In this document: positions 53,072 to 60,978 of the stretch, one piece after another | Numbering within the stretch: position 1 is the stretch's first letter | Layout: every line of letters starts with the position of its first letter | Assembly: GCF_001011035.1 (NCBI RefSeq) | Contig: NZ_CP011492.1 | Span: forward strand, 3,481,501-3,545,500 | From: Streptomyces sp. CNQ-509 | Lineage (GTDB): Bacteria > Actinomycetota > Actinomycetes > Streptomycetales > Streptomycetaceae | Direction of reading: 5' to 3' | Length of the DNA: 64,000 nucleotides | The notes under the pieces: generated by a model | What the model was told of the DNA's origin: nothing | What the model saw: the letters and a program-made list of their open reading frames with translations, nothing else | Databases searched by the model: none | Position numbers and translations under genes: made by a program

Positions 53072-53323
53072 GTGTCCGAATTCACCCTCTCGCACCTCGT
53101 CGCCCTGATCAGAGACTGCGCCGGAGAATCCGATGTGGCCGATCTGAGCGGCGACATCGCCGACATGGCCTTCGACGAACTCGGCTACGACTCGCTCGCC
53201 CTGCTGGAACTGTCCGCCCGCATCAAGCAGACCCTCGGCGTCGAGGTCGCGGAGAGCGAGATGCGGACTCCCGGGGGCACGCTCCGGCTCATCAACGAAG
53301 CAGTCTCCGGAAGGGAAGCCTGA
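53072..53323 (+). CDS. Acyl carrier protein
   Basis: 83 residues. The phosphopantetheine Ser is in [17 protein letters not shown] (about 41). GTG 53072 has AGGAGG seven bases upstream. It carries the growing polyketide chain on the KS/CLF pair. Confidence 0.95.
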   Translation: MSEFTLSHLVALIRDCAGESDVADLSGDIADMAFDELGYDSLALLELSARIKQTLGVEVAESEMRTPGGTLRLINEAVSGREA

Positions 53324-53324
53324 C

Positions 53325-53801
53325 ATGGGAGCGCGCACCGAACACGCCATCGTGATCGACGCCCCGGTCGACCTGGTGTGGACCATGACCAACGACGTCG
53401 AGTCCTGGCCCGATCTCTTCGCCGGCTACGCCGAGACGGAGATCCTCCGGGCCACGGACGACGGCATCGACTTCCGGATCAAGACGCACCCGGACGCGAA
53501 CGGGCGGGTGTGGGAATGGGTGTCCCACCGCGTCCCGGACCGGGAGTCCCTCACCGTCGAGGCGCACCGGATCGAGACGGGTCCCTTCGTCTACATGAAG
53601 CTGCACTGGAGCTACCGCGTGACCGGCGAGGGCACCGAGTTGCGCTGGGTGCAGGAATTCGACATGAAGGAAGGCGCCCCGTACGACAACGCCCAGATGA
53701 CCGCGCATCTCAACGAGATGTCGGAGATCAACATGGGCCGTATCAAGGAGATCGTCGAAACGGCGCACCGCAGCCGGCAGGAGGGCGCCCCCGCCGGCTG
53801 A
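53325..53801 (+). CDS. Polyketide aromatase/cyclase (SRPBCC, WhiE ORF VI/TcmN type)
   Basis: 158 residues, a single helix-grip domain: [36 protein letters not shown] at the start and a C-terminal helix with [19 protein letters not shown]. Single-domain enzymes of this type direct first-ring cyclisation of non-reduced polyketides, consistent with the absence of a ketoreductase here. It starts one base after the ACP stop. It ends the operon; no second cyclase or oxygenase follows on this strand. Confidence 0.9.
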   Translation: MGARTEHAIVIDAPVDLVWTMTNDVESWPDLFAGYAETEILRATDDGIDFRIKTHPDANGRVWEWVSHRVPDRESLTVEAHRIETGPFVYMKLHWSYRVTGEGTELRWVQEFDMKEGAPYDNAQMTAHLNEMSEINMGRIKEIVETAHRSRQEGAPAG

Positions 53802-53945
53802 CCACCGGGACCGGCACCGGCGGGCCGGGTCGGTGGACCGGCGGGGTGCCGCGGTCTCCGGGTGCAGGCGGGAGGGTCCGGCGGTGCTGCGCACGGAGGG
53901 CCCCGGGACCCGGCCGCCTGCCCCGGGCCCGCCCCTCCGGGCGGG

Positions 53946-54626
53946 TCAGGGCGCCTGGCCGCCGGCGGCCAGGCGCATCAGGTCGGTGGTGAAGTCGACG
54001 TCCGCCGCGCCCTGTTCCGCGCGGGTGGCCTGGCCGGCGAACCGGTGCTGGTAGCCGGTCCAGTTGTCGTCGGCGATCTGGCGGGGCGCGTCCGTACGCA
54101 GCAGGACGGCCAGTTCGCCCGCCGCCCGGCCGATCCGCCTGCCCAGCTCCGGGGAGCCCCAGTCCTCCGGGGCCGCGTACAGCGACGTGGGGACCGGCAG
54201 GGCGCGGAGGAAGGCGAAGAGGGGGCGGAGCTGGTCGTCGGTGACCATCGCGTGCCTGGCGGTGCCGCCGGTGGCCGCGAGGATCACGGGCACGGCGATG
54301 AGCAGGTCGTTGTCGATCAGGTCGGCGAACGACTTGAAGAGGCCGCTGATCCCCGCCTTGTAGACGGGCGTGGCCGCGATCACCGCGTCGGCCCCGGCCA
54401 GCCGGGAGATCGCCTCGCTCACCGCCTCGGTGGGGAAGCCGGAGACGAGGGAGCGCGCGATCTCGGTGGCCAGCGGCCCGAGGTCGAGCATCGTCACGGT
54501 GGCCGGGATGCCGGCCGCGCCCAGGTTGTCGATGCTCTGCTGCGCGATCCGGCCGGCCAGCCGGCGGGTCGAGGACTCCTCGCTGACACCGGCGTTGATG
54601 ACGACGATCGTGCGTTCCGTGCTCAT
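53946..54626 (-). CDS. NADPH-dependent FMN reductase (CE1759 type)
   Basis: 226 residues of the flavodoxin-like reductase fold: TIVVINAGVSEESSTRRLAGRIA at the phosphate site and AVIAATPVYKAGISGLFKSFADLID as the flavin-binding loop. Such enzymes supply reduced FMN to a partner monooxygenase. Its ATG overlaps the MarR stop, in an operon whose first gene is a luciferase-like monooxygenase, so the two probably form a two-component oxygenase. Confidence 0.9.
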   Translation of the reverse strand: MSTERTIVVINAGVSEESSTRRLAGRIAQQSIDNLGAAGIPATVTMLDLGPLATEIARSLVSGFPTEAVSEAISRLAGADAVIAATPVYKAGISGLFKSFADLIDNDLLIAVPVILAATGGTARHAMVTDDQLRPLFAFLRALPVPTSLYAAPEDWGSPELGRRIGRAAGELAVLLRTDAPRQIADDNWTGYQHRFAGQATRAEQGAADVDFTTDLMRLAAGGQAP

Positions 54627-55123
54627 GTCGGCCTCCTTCGCTGTGATCGGGCGTGGCTGGGGCGGGGGTCGGGGCGGGGGTCAGGGCGGGGGCTGGCGGC
54701 TATCAGGGCCTCCGTCAGCTCCCGCAGCGTTTCCATGGCCTGCGGGTCCAGGGCCCGCGTCATCACCTCGCGGACCTGCCGCGCGTGGGCGCGGCCCAGG
54801 CTGCGGTACGTCTCGCGGCCCCGGGCGGTGAGCGCGACGCGGCAGGCGCGGGCGTCGTCGGGGTCGTCGCGGCGTTCGACGTACCCCCGCGTCTCCAGCC
54901 GGGCGACCAGGCGCGACACGCCGGCCTGGGTGAGCAGCGCGTCCTCCATCAGCTCGGTGATCCGGCGCCCGTCGTCCGCGTCGGACAGGGCGTGCAGGAC
55001 GGCGTACTCGCGCGGAAGCACGTCGCCCCAGTCGCCGGTGTACTCGAACTCGCGGGCGATCGTGGCCTGGGCCCGCAGCAACGACTCCCAGGCCGCGAGC
55101 GCGATCTGCGTGGTGTTCGCCAT
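54623..55123 (-). CDS. MarR family regulator
   Basis: 166 residues. The winged helix is PREYAVLHALSDADDGRRITELMEDALLTQAGVSRLVARLETRGYVERRDDPDDARACRVALTARG. It overlaps both neighbours by one and four bases, so the three genes form one operon. It may sense the substrate of the flavin monooxygenase and probably binds the dyad at 56373-56388. Confidence 0.9.
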   Translation of the reverse strand: MANTTQIALAAWESLLRAQATIAREFEYTGDWGDVLPREYAVLHALSDADDGRRITELMEDALLTQAGVSRLVARLETRGYVERRDDPDDARACRVALTARGRETYRSLGRAHARQVREVMTRALDPQAMETLRELTEALIAASPRPDPRPDPRPSHARSQRRRPT

Positions 55124-56310
55124 CACCGCACCACGGGGAACTCGGCCCGCACCGCCGGGTCGCTGTCCTGGTACGGCATGGTGCCGGACAGGTTGTCGCC
55201 GCGGTTCGGGTTCGGCCGCGGCCGGCGCGGTTCCGCGTCCCCGTACTTGGCGGTGACGAGCGACTCGTGCGTCGGCGCGTCCGGCACGCCCTCCGCCCGG
55301 CGCGACTCCAGCTCCCTGCGCAGGACCGGCACGACCTCGGTGCCCAGCAGCTCGACCTGCTCCAGCGCCGTCTCCACCGGCAGCGCGAGGCCGTCGAGCG
55401 CGAACAGCTGCCGCTGGTAGTCGCCGAAGCCCTCCTGGAAGGTGAGGACCTTGTCGATGACCTCCTGCGGGCTGCCCACGGTCAGCGGGGTGGCCGCCAT
55501 GTGGTCTTCGAGCCGGGACCCGCGGAACATCGGGTAGTTCTCGAAGTACGGGCGGAAGCGTTCCACCGCGTCCTGCGACCGCGCGGCGATGAAGGACATC
55601 CCGCCCAGGCCGACGATGGCCTGCTCGGGCGTGCCGTGGCCGTAGTGCGCGTACCGCTGCCGGTAGAGGTCGACCAGCCGCTTGAAGTGGAAGTTCGGCG
55701 CCAGGATGTGGTTGGCGAAGAACCCGTTCCCGTAGTACGCGGCCTGCTCGGCGATCTCCGGCGAGCGGATCGAGCCGTGCCAGACGAACGGCGGTACGTC
55801 GTCCAGCGGCCGCGGCGTGGCGGTGAAGCCCTGCAGCGGGGTGCGGTACTTGCCCTCCCAGTCGACGACGTCCTCGCGCCACAGCCGGTGCAGCAGGTTG
55901 TAGTTCTCCAGCGCGAGTCCGACGCCCTCGCGGATGTCCTTCCCGAACCACGGATAGACCGGCACGGTGTTGCCGCGCCCCACCATCAGGTCCAGCCGCC
56001 CCTTCGCGACATGCTGGAGCATGGCGTAGTCCTCGGCGATCTTCACCGGGTCGTTCGTGGTCATGAGGGTGACCGAGGTGCTGAGCATGATGCGCCGCGT
56101 CTGCGCGGCGATGTACCCGAGGAGGGTCGGCGGGGACGACGGGATGAAGGGCGGATTGTGGTGCTCGCCCAGCGCGAACACGTCCAGCCCCACCTCGTCG
56201 GCCCGCTTCGCGACCCGGACGATGTTGTCGATCCGCTCGGCCTCGCTGTAGGTGCGGCCGGTCAGCGGGTCGGGTGCGATGTCGCCGACGCTGAAGATCC
56301 CGAACTGCAT
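55123..56310 (-). CDS. LLM class flavin-dependent monooxygenase
   Basis: 395 residues, a TIM-barrel bacterial-luciferase fold: FGIFSVGDIAPDPLTGRTYSEAERI at the start, FALGEHHNPPFIPSSPPTLLGYIAAQT, RGNTVPVYPWFGKD and FVWHGSIRSPEIAEQAAYYG. It uses FMNH2 and O2 and is the first gene of an operon with a MarR regulator and an FMN reductase. ATG 56310 has GAGAGGA upstream. It is convergent with the polyketide operon and could oxidise its product, but detoxification is equally possible. Confidence 0.9.
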   Translation of the reverse strand: MQFGIFSVGDIAPDPLTGRTYSEAERIDNIVRVAKRADEVGLDVFALGEHHNPPFIPSSPPTLLGYIAAQTRRIMLSTSVTLMTTNDPVKIAEDYAMLQHVAKGRLDLMVGRGNTVPVYPWFGKDIREGVGLALENYNLLHRLWREDVVDWEGKYRTPLQGFTATPRPLDDVPPFVWHGSIRSPEIAEQAAYYGNGFFANHILAPNFHFKRLVDLYRQRYAHYGHGTPEQAIVGLGGMSFIAARSQDAVERFRPYFENYPMFRGSRLEDHMAATPLTVGSPQEVIDKVLTFQEGFGDYQRQLFALDGLALPVETALEQVELLGTEVVPVLRRELESRRAEGVPDAPTHESLVTAKYGDAEPRRPRPNPNRGDNLSGTMPYQDSDPAVRAEFPVVR

Positions 56311-56372
56311 GATCCTCTCCTCTCCACTCCGCGCGTCCCGCCGGGGCGCGTGGGCGCGTACCCCCCTCAACA

Positions 56373-56388
56373 ACATGACTGCTCATGT
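56373..56388. promoter_or_regulatory. Operator-like dyad ACATGA-N4-TCATGT
   Basis: A perfect dyad with 6-bp arms, 63 bp upstream of the flavin monooxygenase start and so at the head of the operon that encodes a MarR regulator. Confidence 0.6.
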
Positions 56389-56477
56389 ATTCCGGGAGGG
56401 GTAGGCGCGCGGCGCGGACGGACGGATCACGCACGGAGGGGACGCGGGCGGCCTCGGCAGCCCATACTGGGCTTCCG

Positions 56478-56699
56478 ATGAAAAAAGCATCCGCGCCTCG
56501 GCGCCACCTGCCCACCAGCCCCTTCGACGCGCCCGTCGTCCCCGCGGTCAAGACGTTCGCGCCCGGCGACAAGGTCACACACGACCGGTACGGCCTGGGC
56601 ACGATCGTCGCCGCCGAGAACGGCGTCGCGATGCTCGTGGACTTCGGCTCGTGCCAAGTCCGAGTCACCGCCCCGTACGATCAGATGGAAAAGCTCTGA
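56478..56699 (+). CDS. Small conserved actinobacterial protein
   Basis: 73 residues. A basic start (MKKASAPRRHLPTSPFD) is followed by a compact beta domain, FAPGDKVTHDRYGLGTIVAA then AMLVDFGSCQVRV, which looks like a CarD- or Tudor-type barrel. I recall near-identical proteins in many streptomycetes without a known role. There is no RBS at ATG 56478; a -10-like CATACT lies nine bases upstream. Confidence 0.8.
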   Translation: MKKASAPRRHLPTSPFDAPVVPAVKTFAPGDKVTHDRYGLGTIVAAENGVAMLVDFGSCQVRVTAPYDQMEKL

Positions 56700-56739
56700 A
56701 AGCACGCGGCCGGGCGGTCCGATGACCGCGTACCGCACA

Positions 56740-56773
56740 GCAAGGGGCCGTGCCCTGCGGCACGGCCCCTTGC
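56740..56773. terminator. Bidirectional terminator, 15-bp perfect stem
   Basis: GCAAGGGGCCGTGCC and its exact complement around CTGC, between the convergent small barrel protein and cold-shock genes. Confidence 0.85.
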
Positions 56774-56801
56774 GCTACGGCTTACGCCGCGTCGTCCCGG
56801 A

Positions 56802-57005
56802 TCAGACGATGCGGATGTTCTCCGCCTGCAGGCCCTTCTGGCCCTGAACGACGTCGAACTCCACCTGCTGGCCCTCGACCAGCTCGCGGAAGCCCTGCGC
56901 GTCGATGTTGGAGTGGTGCGCGAAGACGTCGGCGCCGCCGCCGTCCTGGGCGATGAATCCGAAGCCCTTTTCGCTGTTGAACCACTTCACGGTGCCGTTT
57001 GCCAT
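56802..57005 (-). CDS. Cold-shock protein, CspA family
   Basis: 67 residues, a single cold-shock domain with RNP1 KGFGFIA and RNP2 VFAHHS. It binds single-stranded RNA and DNA as a chaperone. The start has AAGGAGA upstream (in GAAGGAGACACAAG). The AT-rich stretch at 57090-57180, unusual for this genome, probably includes the promoter and a long 5' leader, as in other csp genes. Confidence 0.95.
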   Translation of the reverse strand: MANGTVKWFNSEKGFGFIAQDGGGADVFAHHSNIDAQGFRELVEGQQVEFDVVQGQKGLQAENIRIV

Positions 57006-57213
57006 GGCTTGTGTCTCCTTCTTGGGGGGCATACCGGGCGCATACGTGTGCATGATCCCGCGTCGCCGCGATGAATTCCCGATCCGGAGCAAGCACCGAA
57101 AAACAAAAATGCGCCCGAGGTCAGAGCCGACAGGCGCACACAAAGTAAATGGGAACCACAACTGCAACTGCTTCAGACTAACACAGCCATCCGAACGGCC
57201 GCGGCCGTTCGCC

Positions 57214-57747
57214 TCAGTGCGGCGGTGGGAAACGGAGAGTGACCGTCAGGCCACCCCCCGGGGCCGGCGCGGCGGTGAGGGTGGCGGCGTGGGCCAGCCG
57301 CTGGTGCAGGTTCTGCTCGCTGATGCGGCGCGCGGCCGCCGTCATGGACGCGACGGGGCGCAGCGCGCGGCCCGCCAGCCACCAGCCGAGGAACCCGGCC
57401 AGCAGCGCCAGGACCAGGACGCCGACCGCGGACCAGAGGACCATCTGCCGCAGCGCGGTGTCCTGGACGGCCTGGACGGTCTCCGCCATCTTCCTGATCT
57501 CGGCGTAGTCGCCGGGGGCCCGCGCCCCGGAGGCGTCCGTGGGGTGGGCGCCGGTGAGCGGCGGGCCGGCGGTCGAGTGGTACGAGATGTCCAGGCCGTC
57601 GACCTTCTCGGCCGCCCCGTGCCGGGCCAGGACCACGACGAAGGCCAGCAGGCCGGTGCCGGTGAGGAGGAAGAGGCCGGTGATCGCCGCGGTGAGGCGG
57701 GCGCGGAACGGCAGCCGGCGCGCCAGCGCGCGGGGGTTCAGCCGCAC
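57214..57747 (-). CDS. Histidine kinase lacking its catalytic core (internally deleted)
   Basis: 177 residues. The sensor part is intact: membrane helix 1 ([27 protein letters not shown]), an outside loop, helix 2 ([23 protein letters not shown]) and a HAMP linker ([26 protein letters not shown]). The protein then jumps straight to [22 protein letters not shown], the last strands of an ATP-binding kinase domain. The phospho-accepting His helix and the N, D and G boxes are absent, yet the frame is kept. It overlaps the response regulator by 10 bp. It could be inert or a modified sensor. Confidence 0.75.
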   Translation of the reverse strand: MRLNPRALARRLPFRARLTAAITGLFLLTGTGLLAFVVVLARHGAAEKVDGLDISYHSTAGPPLTGAHPTDASGARAPGDYAEIRKMAETVQAVQDTALRQMVLWSAVGVLVLALLAGFLGWWLAGRALRPVASMTAAARRISEQNLHQRLAHAATLTAAPAPGGGLTVTLRFPPPH

Positions 57748-58400
57748 AGCCGGTAGCCCTCTCCGGTGTCGGCGGCGATCACGCCGCCTCCGCCGGGCTT
57801 GCCGCGCAGCCGGCTGACGGTGGCGCGGACGGCGCTGGTGCGCGGGTCGAGGTGCTCGTCCCAGACGCTACGGACGAGGGTGTCGTGCGGCACCGGCGCG
57901 CCCCCGGCCCGTAGCAGCAGGTGCAGCACGGCGAACTCCCGGGGCGTCAGGTCCACGGGCCGGCCGTGCGCGTGGACGCGGTGCCGGACCGGGTCCAGGA
58001 CGATGCCCGCGAACTCCAGCGCGCCGGGCGCCGGTTTCTGCGCCCTGCGGCTCAGGGTGCGTACCCGCGCGACGAGTTCGGCGAAGTCGAAGGGCTTGGC
58101 CAGGTAGTCGTCGGCGCCGAGCGCGGTCAGCCCGTAGACCTTGCAGGTGACCTCGCCCGCGGCCGTCAGCATCAGGATCCGCGGCGGGCCCCCGGCCGCG
58201 CGCAGCCGTCGGCACACCTCGTCGCCGCTGAGGCCCGGCAGGTCGCGGTCGAGGATCAGCACGTCGTACGCGGTGAGCAGGCACATCCGCTCGGCCTCGT
58301 CGCCGGCGTGGGCGACGTCGACCGCCATGGCCTGGCGGCGCAGGCCGGTGGCGACGGTACGCGCCAGGATGCGGTGGTCCTCCGCTACCAGGACTCTCAT
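57738..58400 (-). CDS. OmpR-family response regulator
   Basis: 220 residues. Receiver with the acidic pair (AEDH), phospho-Asp in VLILDRDLPGLSGDE, and Lys in YLAKPFDFAEL. The winged-helix output is ALEFAGIVLDPVRHRVHAHG then LTPREFAVLHLLLRAGGAPV and GYRLCG at the end. Its cognate kinase gene, which follows, lacks a catalytic domain, so phosphorylation must come from elsewhere or be absent. Confidence 0.93.
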   Translation of the reverse strand: MRVLVAEDHRILARTVATGLRRQAMAVDVAHAGDEAERMCLLTAYDVLILDRDLPGLSGDEVCRRLRAAGGPPRILMLTAAGEVTCKVYGLTALGADDYLAKPFDFAELVARVRTLSRRAQKPAPGALEFAGIVLDPVRHRVHAHGRPVDLTPREFAVLHLLLRAGGAPVPHDTLVRSVWDEHLDPRTSAVRATVSRLRGKPGGGGVIAADTGEGYRLCG

Positions 58401-58505
58401 CGCCCCATCGAAGCAGGACGGCGATTGCAGCCGCGTAAGTGCGCTGACGCCGCCGTCACGCACGTGTCCGGCCGCGGGCGCCGGGCCGCTTTCCCGCCCT
58501 GCCGG

Positions 58506-59348
58506 TCACTCCGCGGGATCCGGCGCGGACGGGCGCGGGCGTCCTCCGGACTCCTCGAAGTGGGCGGCGGTCTCGGCGTCCGCCGGGTAGTACGACTCGA
58601 TGGCGACCTCGGCCAGCGTGATGTCCACCGGCGTGCCGAACGTGGTGATCGTGGAGAAGAGCCGCAGCTCACGCCCGGCCACGCGGAGGACCATCGGGAT
58701 CACGACGTCGGACGCGCCCGCCGGGCCGGGGCCGACCGGGTCCGCATCCGGCGGGTCCGCGGCGCCCGGAGCCAGCAGCTCGTCGTAGAGCGCGGTGAGT
58801 TCGGGGTCGGGGGCGAGGGCGAGCTGGCGGCGGATCCGGGCGCGGAACACGGTGCGTACGTCGTCCAGGTTGACCACCAGCGGGGCGAAGCCGCGCGGGT
58901 CGAGGCCCAGCCGGACGAGGTTGACCGGCGGCCGCAGCAGGGCGGGGTCGACGCCGGCGAAGAACGGCTCGACCGCACGGTTGGTGCGCAGGATGTTCCA
59001 CCGGCGGTCGAAGGCCACCGCGGGGTACGGCTCGTGGGCGCGCAGCACCCGGGCGACCGCGGCCCCGGCCGCCGCCAGCGCCTCGTCGTCCAGGGGCCGC
59101 TCGGGGTAGCGGGGGGCGAAGCCGGCGGCGAGGAGCAGCCGGTTGCGCTCGCGCAGCGGCACGGTGAGATGGCCGGCGAGGCGGAGCACCATGGCGGCGC
59201 TCGGGTTGGTCTTGCCCGTCTCGATGAGGCTGACGTGGCGGGCCGAGACGCCGGCGGCGAGCGCGAGATCGAGCTGGCTGAGGCGCCTGCGGTGCCGCCA
59301 CTGCCGCAGGAGGTCACCGATGGTGGGCACGGTCCCGAGGGTACGCAC
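58506..59348 (-). CDS. XRE family regulator with a MmyB-like ligand domain
   Basis: 280 residues. The helix-turn-helix is IGDLLRQWRHRRRLSQLDLALAAGVSARHVSLIETGKTNPSAAM. The C-terminal domain (AVAFDRRWNILRTNRAVEPFFAGVD, and LRLFSTITTFGTPVDITLAEVAIESYYPAD) is the MmyB-type PAS-like ligand fold common in Streptomyces. GTG 59348 is the first start. It is divergent from the SnoaL-like gene 27 bp away, which it probably controls. Confidence 0.9.
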   Translation of the reverse strand: MRTLGTVPTIGDLLRQWRHRRRLSQLDLALAAGVSARHVSLIETGKTNPSAAMVLRLAGHLTVPLRERNRLLLAAGFAPRYPERPLDDEALAAAGAAVARVLRAHEPYPAVAFDRRWNILRTNRAVEPFFAGVDPALLRPPVNLVRLGLDPRGFAPLVVNLDDVRTVFRARIRRQLALAPDPELTALYDELLAPGAADPPDADPVGPGPAGASDVVIPMVLRVAGRELRLFSTITTFGTPVDITLAEVAIESYYPADAETAAHFEESGGRPRPSAPDPAE

Positions 59349-59375
59349 CGCGGCCTCGTACGCCCATGAAATGCC

Positions 59376-59825
59376 ATGTCATCGACAGCCGCCGCGACCG
59401 CGGAAACACTGCGTCCCATGACCGCAGAGAGCAACAAGACCCTCGTCGGACAGGCACTCGCCGCTCTGGTCGAGACGGGCAGCACCGACGGCCTCGCGCC
59501 GCTGCTGCACGACGACTTCGTCCACCACCGGCCCGACGCGACCACCTCGGACAAGACGGCCTGGCTGGCCGCCGTACGCGCGGCGCTCATCCCGCTCGCC
59601 GGCATGCGGGTCGAGATCCACCACCTGCTGGCCGACGGCGACCACGTCGTCATGCACTCCCGGCGGTGGCTCCCCGGCGGCGGGCCGGAGATCACGGTGG
59701 CCGACGTCTGGCGGATCGAGGACGGGCTGATCGCGGAAGCCTGGGAGATCATCGAGCCGGCGGCGCAGGCCGCCGCCCATCTGTCGTGGTGGGAGACGCC
59801 CGCGGGCGAACCGGGCCGCGCGTAG
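59376..59825 (+). CDS. SnoaL-like/NTF2-fold protein
   Basis: 149 residues from ATG 59376; ATG 59418 (MTAESNKTLV) is the alternative. The cone-shaped NTF2 fold is indicated by LVGQALAALVETGSTDGLAPLLHDDFVHHRP and GDHVVMHSRRWLPGGGPEITVADVWRIEDGLIAEAWEIIEP. Members are cyclases, isomerases or ligand binders. Divergent from an XRE/MmyB regulator, the standard arrangement for a regulator and a small target enzyme. Confidence 0.85.
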   Translation: MSSTAAATAETLRPMTAESNKTLVGQALAALVETGSTDGLAPLLHDDFVHHRPDATTSDKTAWLAAVRAALIPLAGMRVEIHHLLADGDHVVMHSRRWLPGGGPEITVADVWRIEDGLIAEAWEIIEPAAQAAAHLSWWETPAGEPGRA

Positions 59826-59868
59826 CCTCGTCTTCCACTGGACACGGGGAATGCGGGAGGGGAGACGC

Positions 59869-60939
59869 ATGTTCGGCATCATTCGGCCGTGCCGCTGCCG
59901 GCTGCCGAAGGGGCTCGCCAAGGAGTGGCTGGGGCATTTGTGCGGGCTGTGCCTGGCGCTGCGCGGCCAGGGCGGGCAGGTCGCGCGGGCGGCCACCAAC
60001 CACGACGGGCTGCTCATATCTGTGCTGTACGACGCGCAGGCCGCCCCGGCGGAGGGCAAGGCCGGCGGCGGATGGCGCACCGCCGGGCCGTGCCCGCTGC
60101 GCCGGATGCGGCGGGCGGAGGTGGCGCACGGGGACGGGGCGCAACTGGCGGCCGTGGTGTCGCTGCTGCTGGCCTCGGCGAAGATCCGCGACCACGTCGC
60201 CGACGGCGACGGGGCGCTGGCGCGGCCGGTGCTGGCCGCCCCGGCGCGGCGGGTGGCCGGGGGCTGGGAGGCGGCCGGGGCCCGGGGCGGCGCCGGGCTG
60301 GGGTTCGACACCGGGGTGCTCGTCGAGGCGGTGGAGCGGCAGCGGGAGGTGGAGGCGCTGGCGGGGCCCGGCACGTCGGTGCTGGTGGTGACCGAGCCGA
60401 CGGAGCTGGCGACGGCGGCGGCGTTCGCGCACACCGCGAAGCTGGCGGGCCGGCCCGGGAACGAGGCCGCGCTGGCCGAGGCCGGCCGCCTCTTCGGCCG
60501 GGTCGCGCACCTGCTGGACGCCGTACAGGACGCGGAGGACGACCGCCGCACGGGCGCGTGGAACCCGATCACGGCGACGGCCACTCCCCCCGCCCGGGTA
60601 CGGCAGTTGTGCGACGACGCGACCCGCGGCGTGGCACTCGCCCTGGCGGACGCGGAGTTCACCGACGACCGGCTGGTCCGCGCCCTGCTGGTCGGCGAGC
60701 TGGAACGGGCGGTCCGCCGCACCTTCGCCCACGCGGGCGGCGGGTTCGGCCCGCCGCCGCCGGAGTTCGTACCGCTGGGGCAGGGCGAGGAGGAGACGGA
60801 GCGGCACACCGACAGGAGCGGCTGTTGCGAGGGCTGCGGCGAAATGTGCAACTGGTGCCAGTGCTGCGGCGGCGACGATGACGGCGACGACGGCGGTTGC
60901 TGCGACTGCGATTGCGGTTGCTGCGACTGCAGTTGCTAG
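59869..60939 (+). CDS. DUF5685 family protein with a Cys-rich tail
   Basis: 356 residues. The N-terminus FGIIRPCRCRLPKGLAKEWLGHLCGLCLALRG carries CxC and CxxC pairs and marks this actinobacterial family. A long helical middle follows with RRTGAWNPITATATPPA. The last ~40 residues contain 15 Cys in clusters (CCEGCGEMCNWCQCC, then an Asp/Gly stretch, then CCDCDCGCCDCSC), which suggests multi-metal binding. ATG 59869 has GGAGGGGAG upstream. No enzyme motif is seen; the role is unknown. Confidence 0.88.
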   Translation: MFGIIRPCRCRLPKGLAKEWLGHLCGLCLALRGQGGQVARAATNHDGLLISVLYDAQAAPAEGKAGGGWRTAGPCPLRRMRRAEVAHGDGAQLAAVVSLLLASAKIRDHVADGDGALARPVLAAPARRVAGGWEAAGARGGAGLGFDTGVLVEAVERQREVEALAGPGTSVLVVTEPTELATAAAFAHTAKLAGRPGNEAALAEAGRLFGRVAHLLDAVQDAEDDRRTGAWNPITATATPPARVRQLCDDATRGVALALADAEFTDDRLVRALLVGELERAVRRTFAHAGGGFGPPPPEFVPLGQGEEETERHTDRSGCCEGCGEMCNWCQCCGGDDDGDDGGCCDCDCGCCDCSC

Positions 60940-60941
60940 CT

Positions 60942-60973
60942 AGTGCTGTGACCGCATAGGTTCGCCGGTTCGG
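60942..60973. repeat. IS630-type end fragment
   Basis: TGTGACCGCATAGGTTCG (60948-60965) resembles TGCGACCGCATGGATTCG at about 62469-62486, in the same orientation. I recall similar ends from Streptomyces IS630 elements. The two bracket the hydrolase/MarR pair. Confidence 0.4.
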
Positions 60974-60978
60974 ATGCC

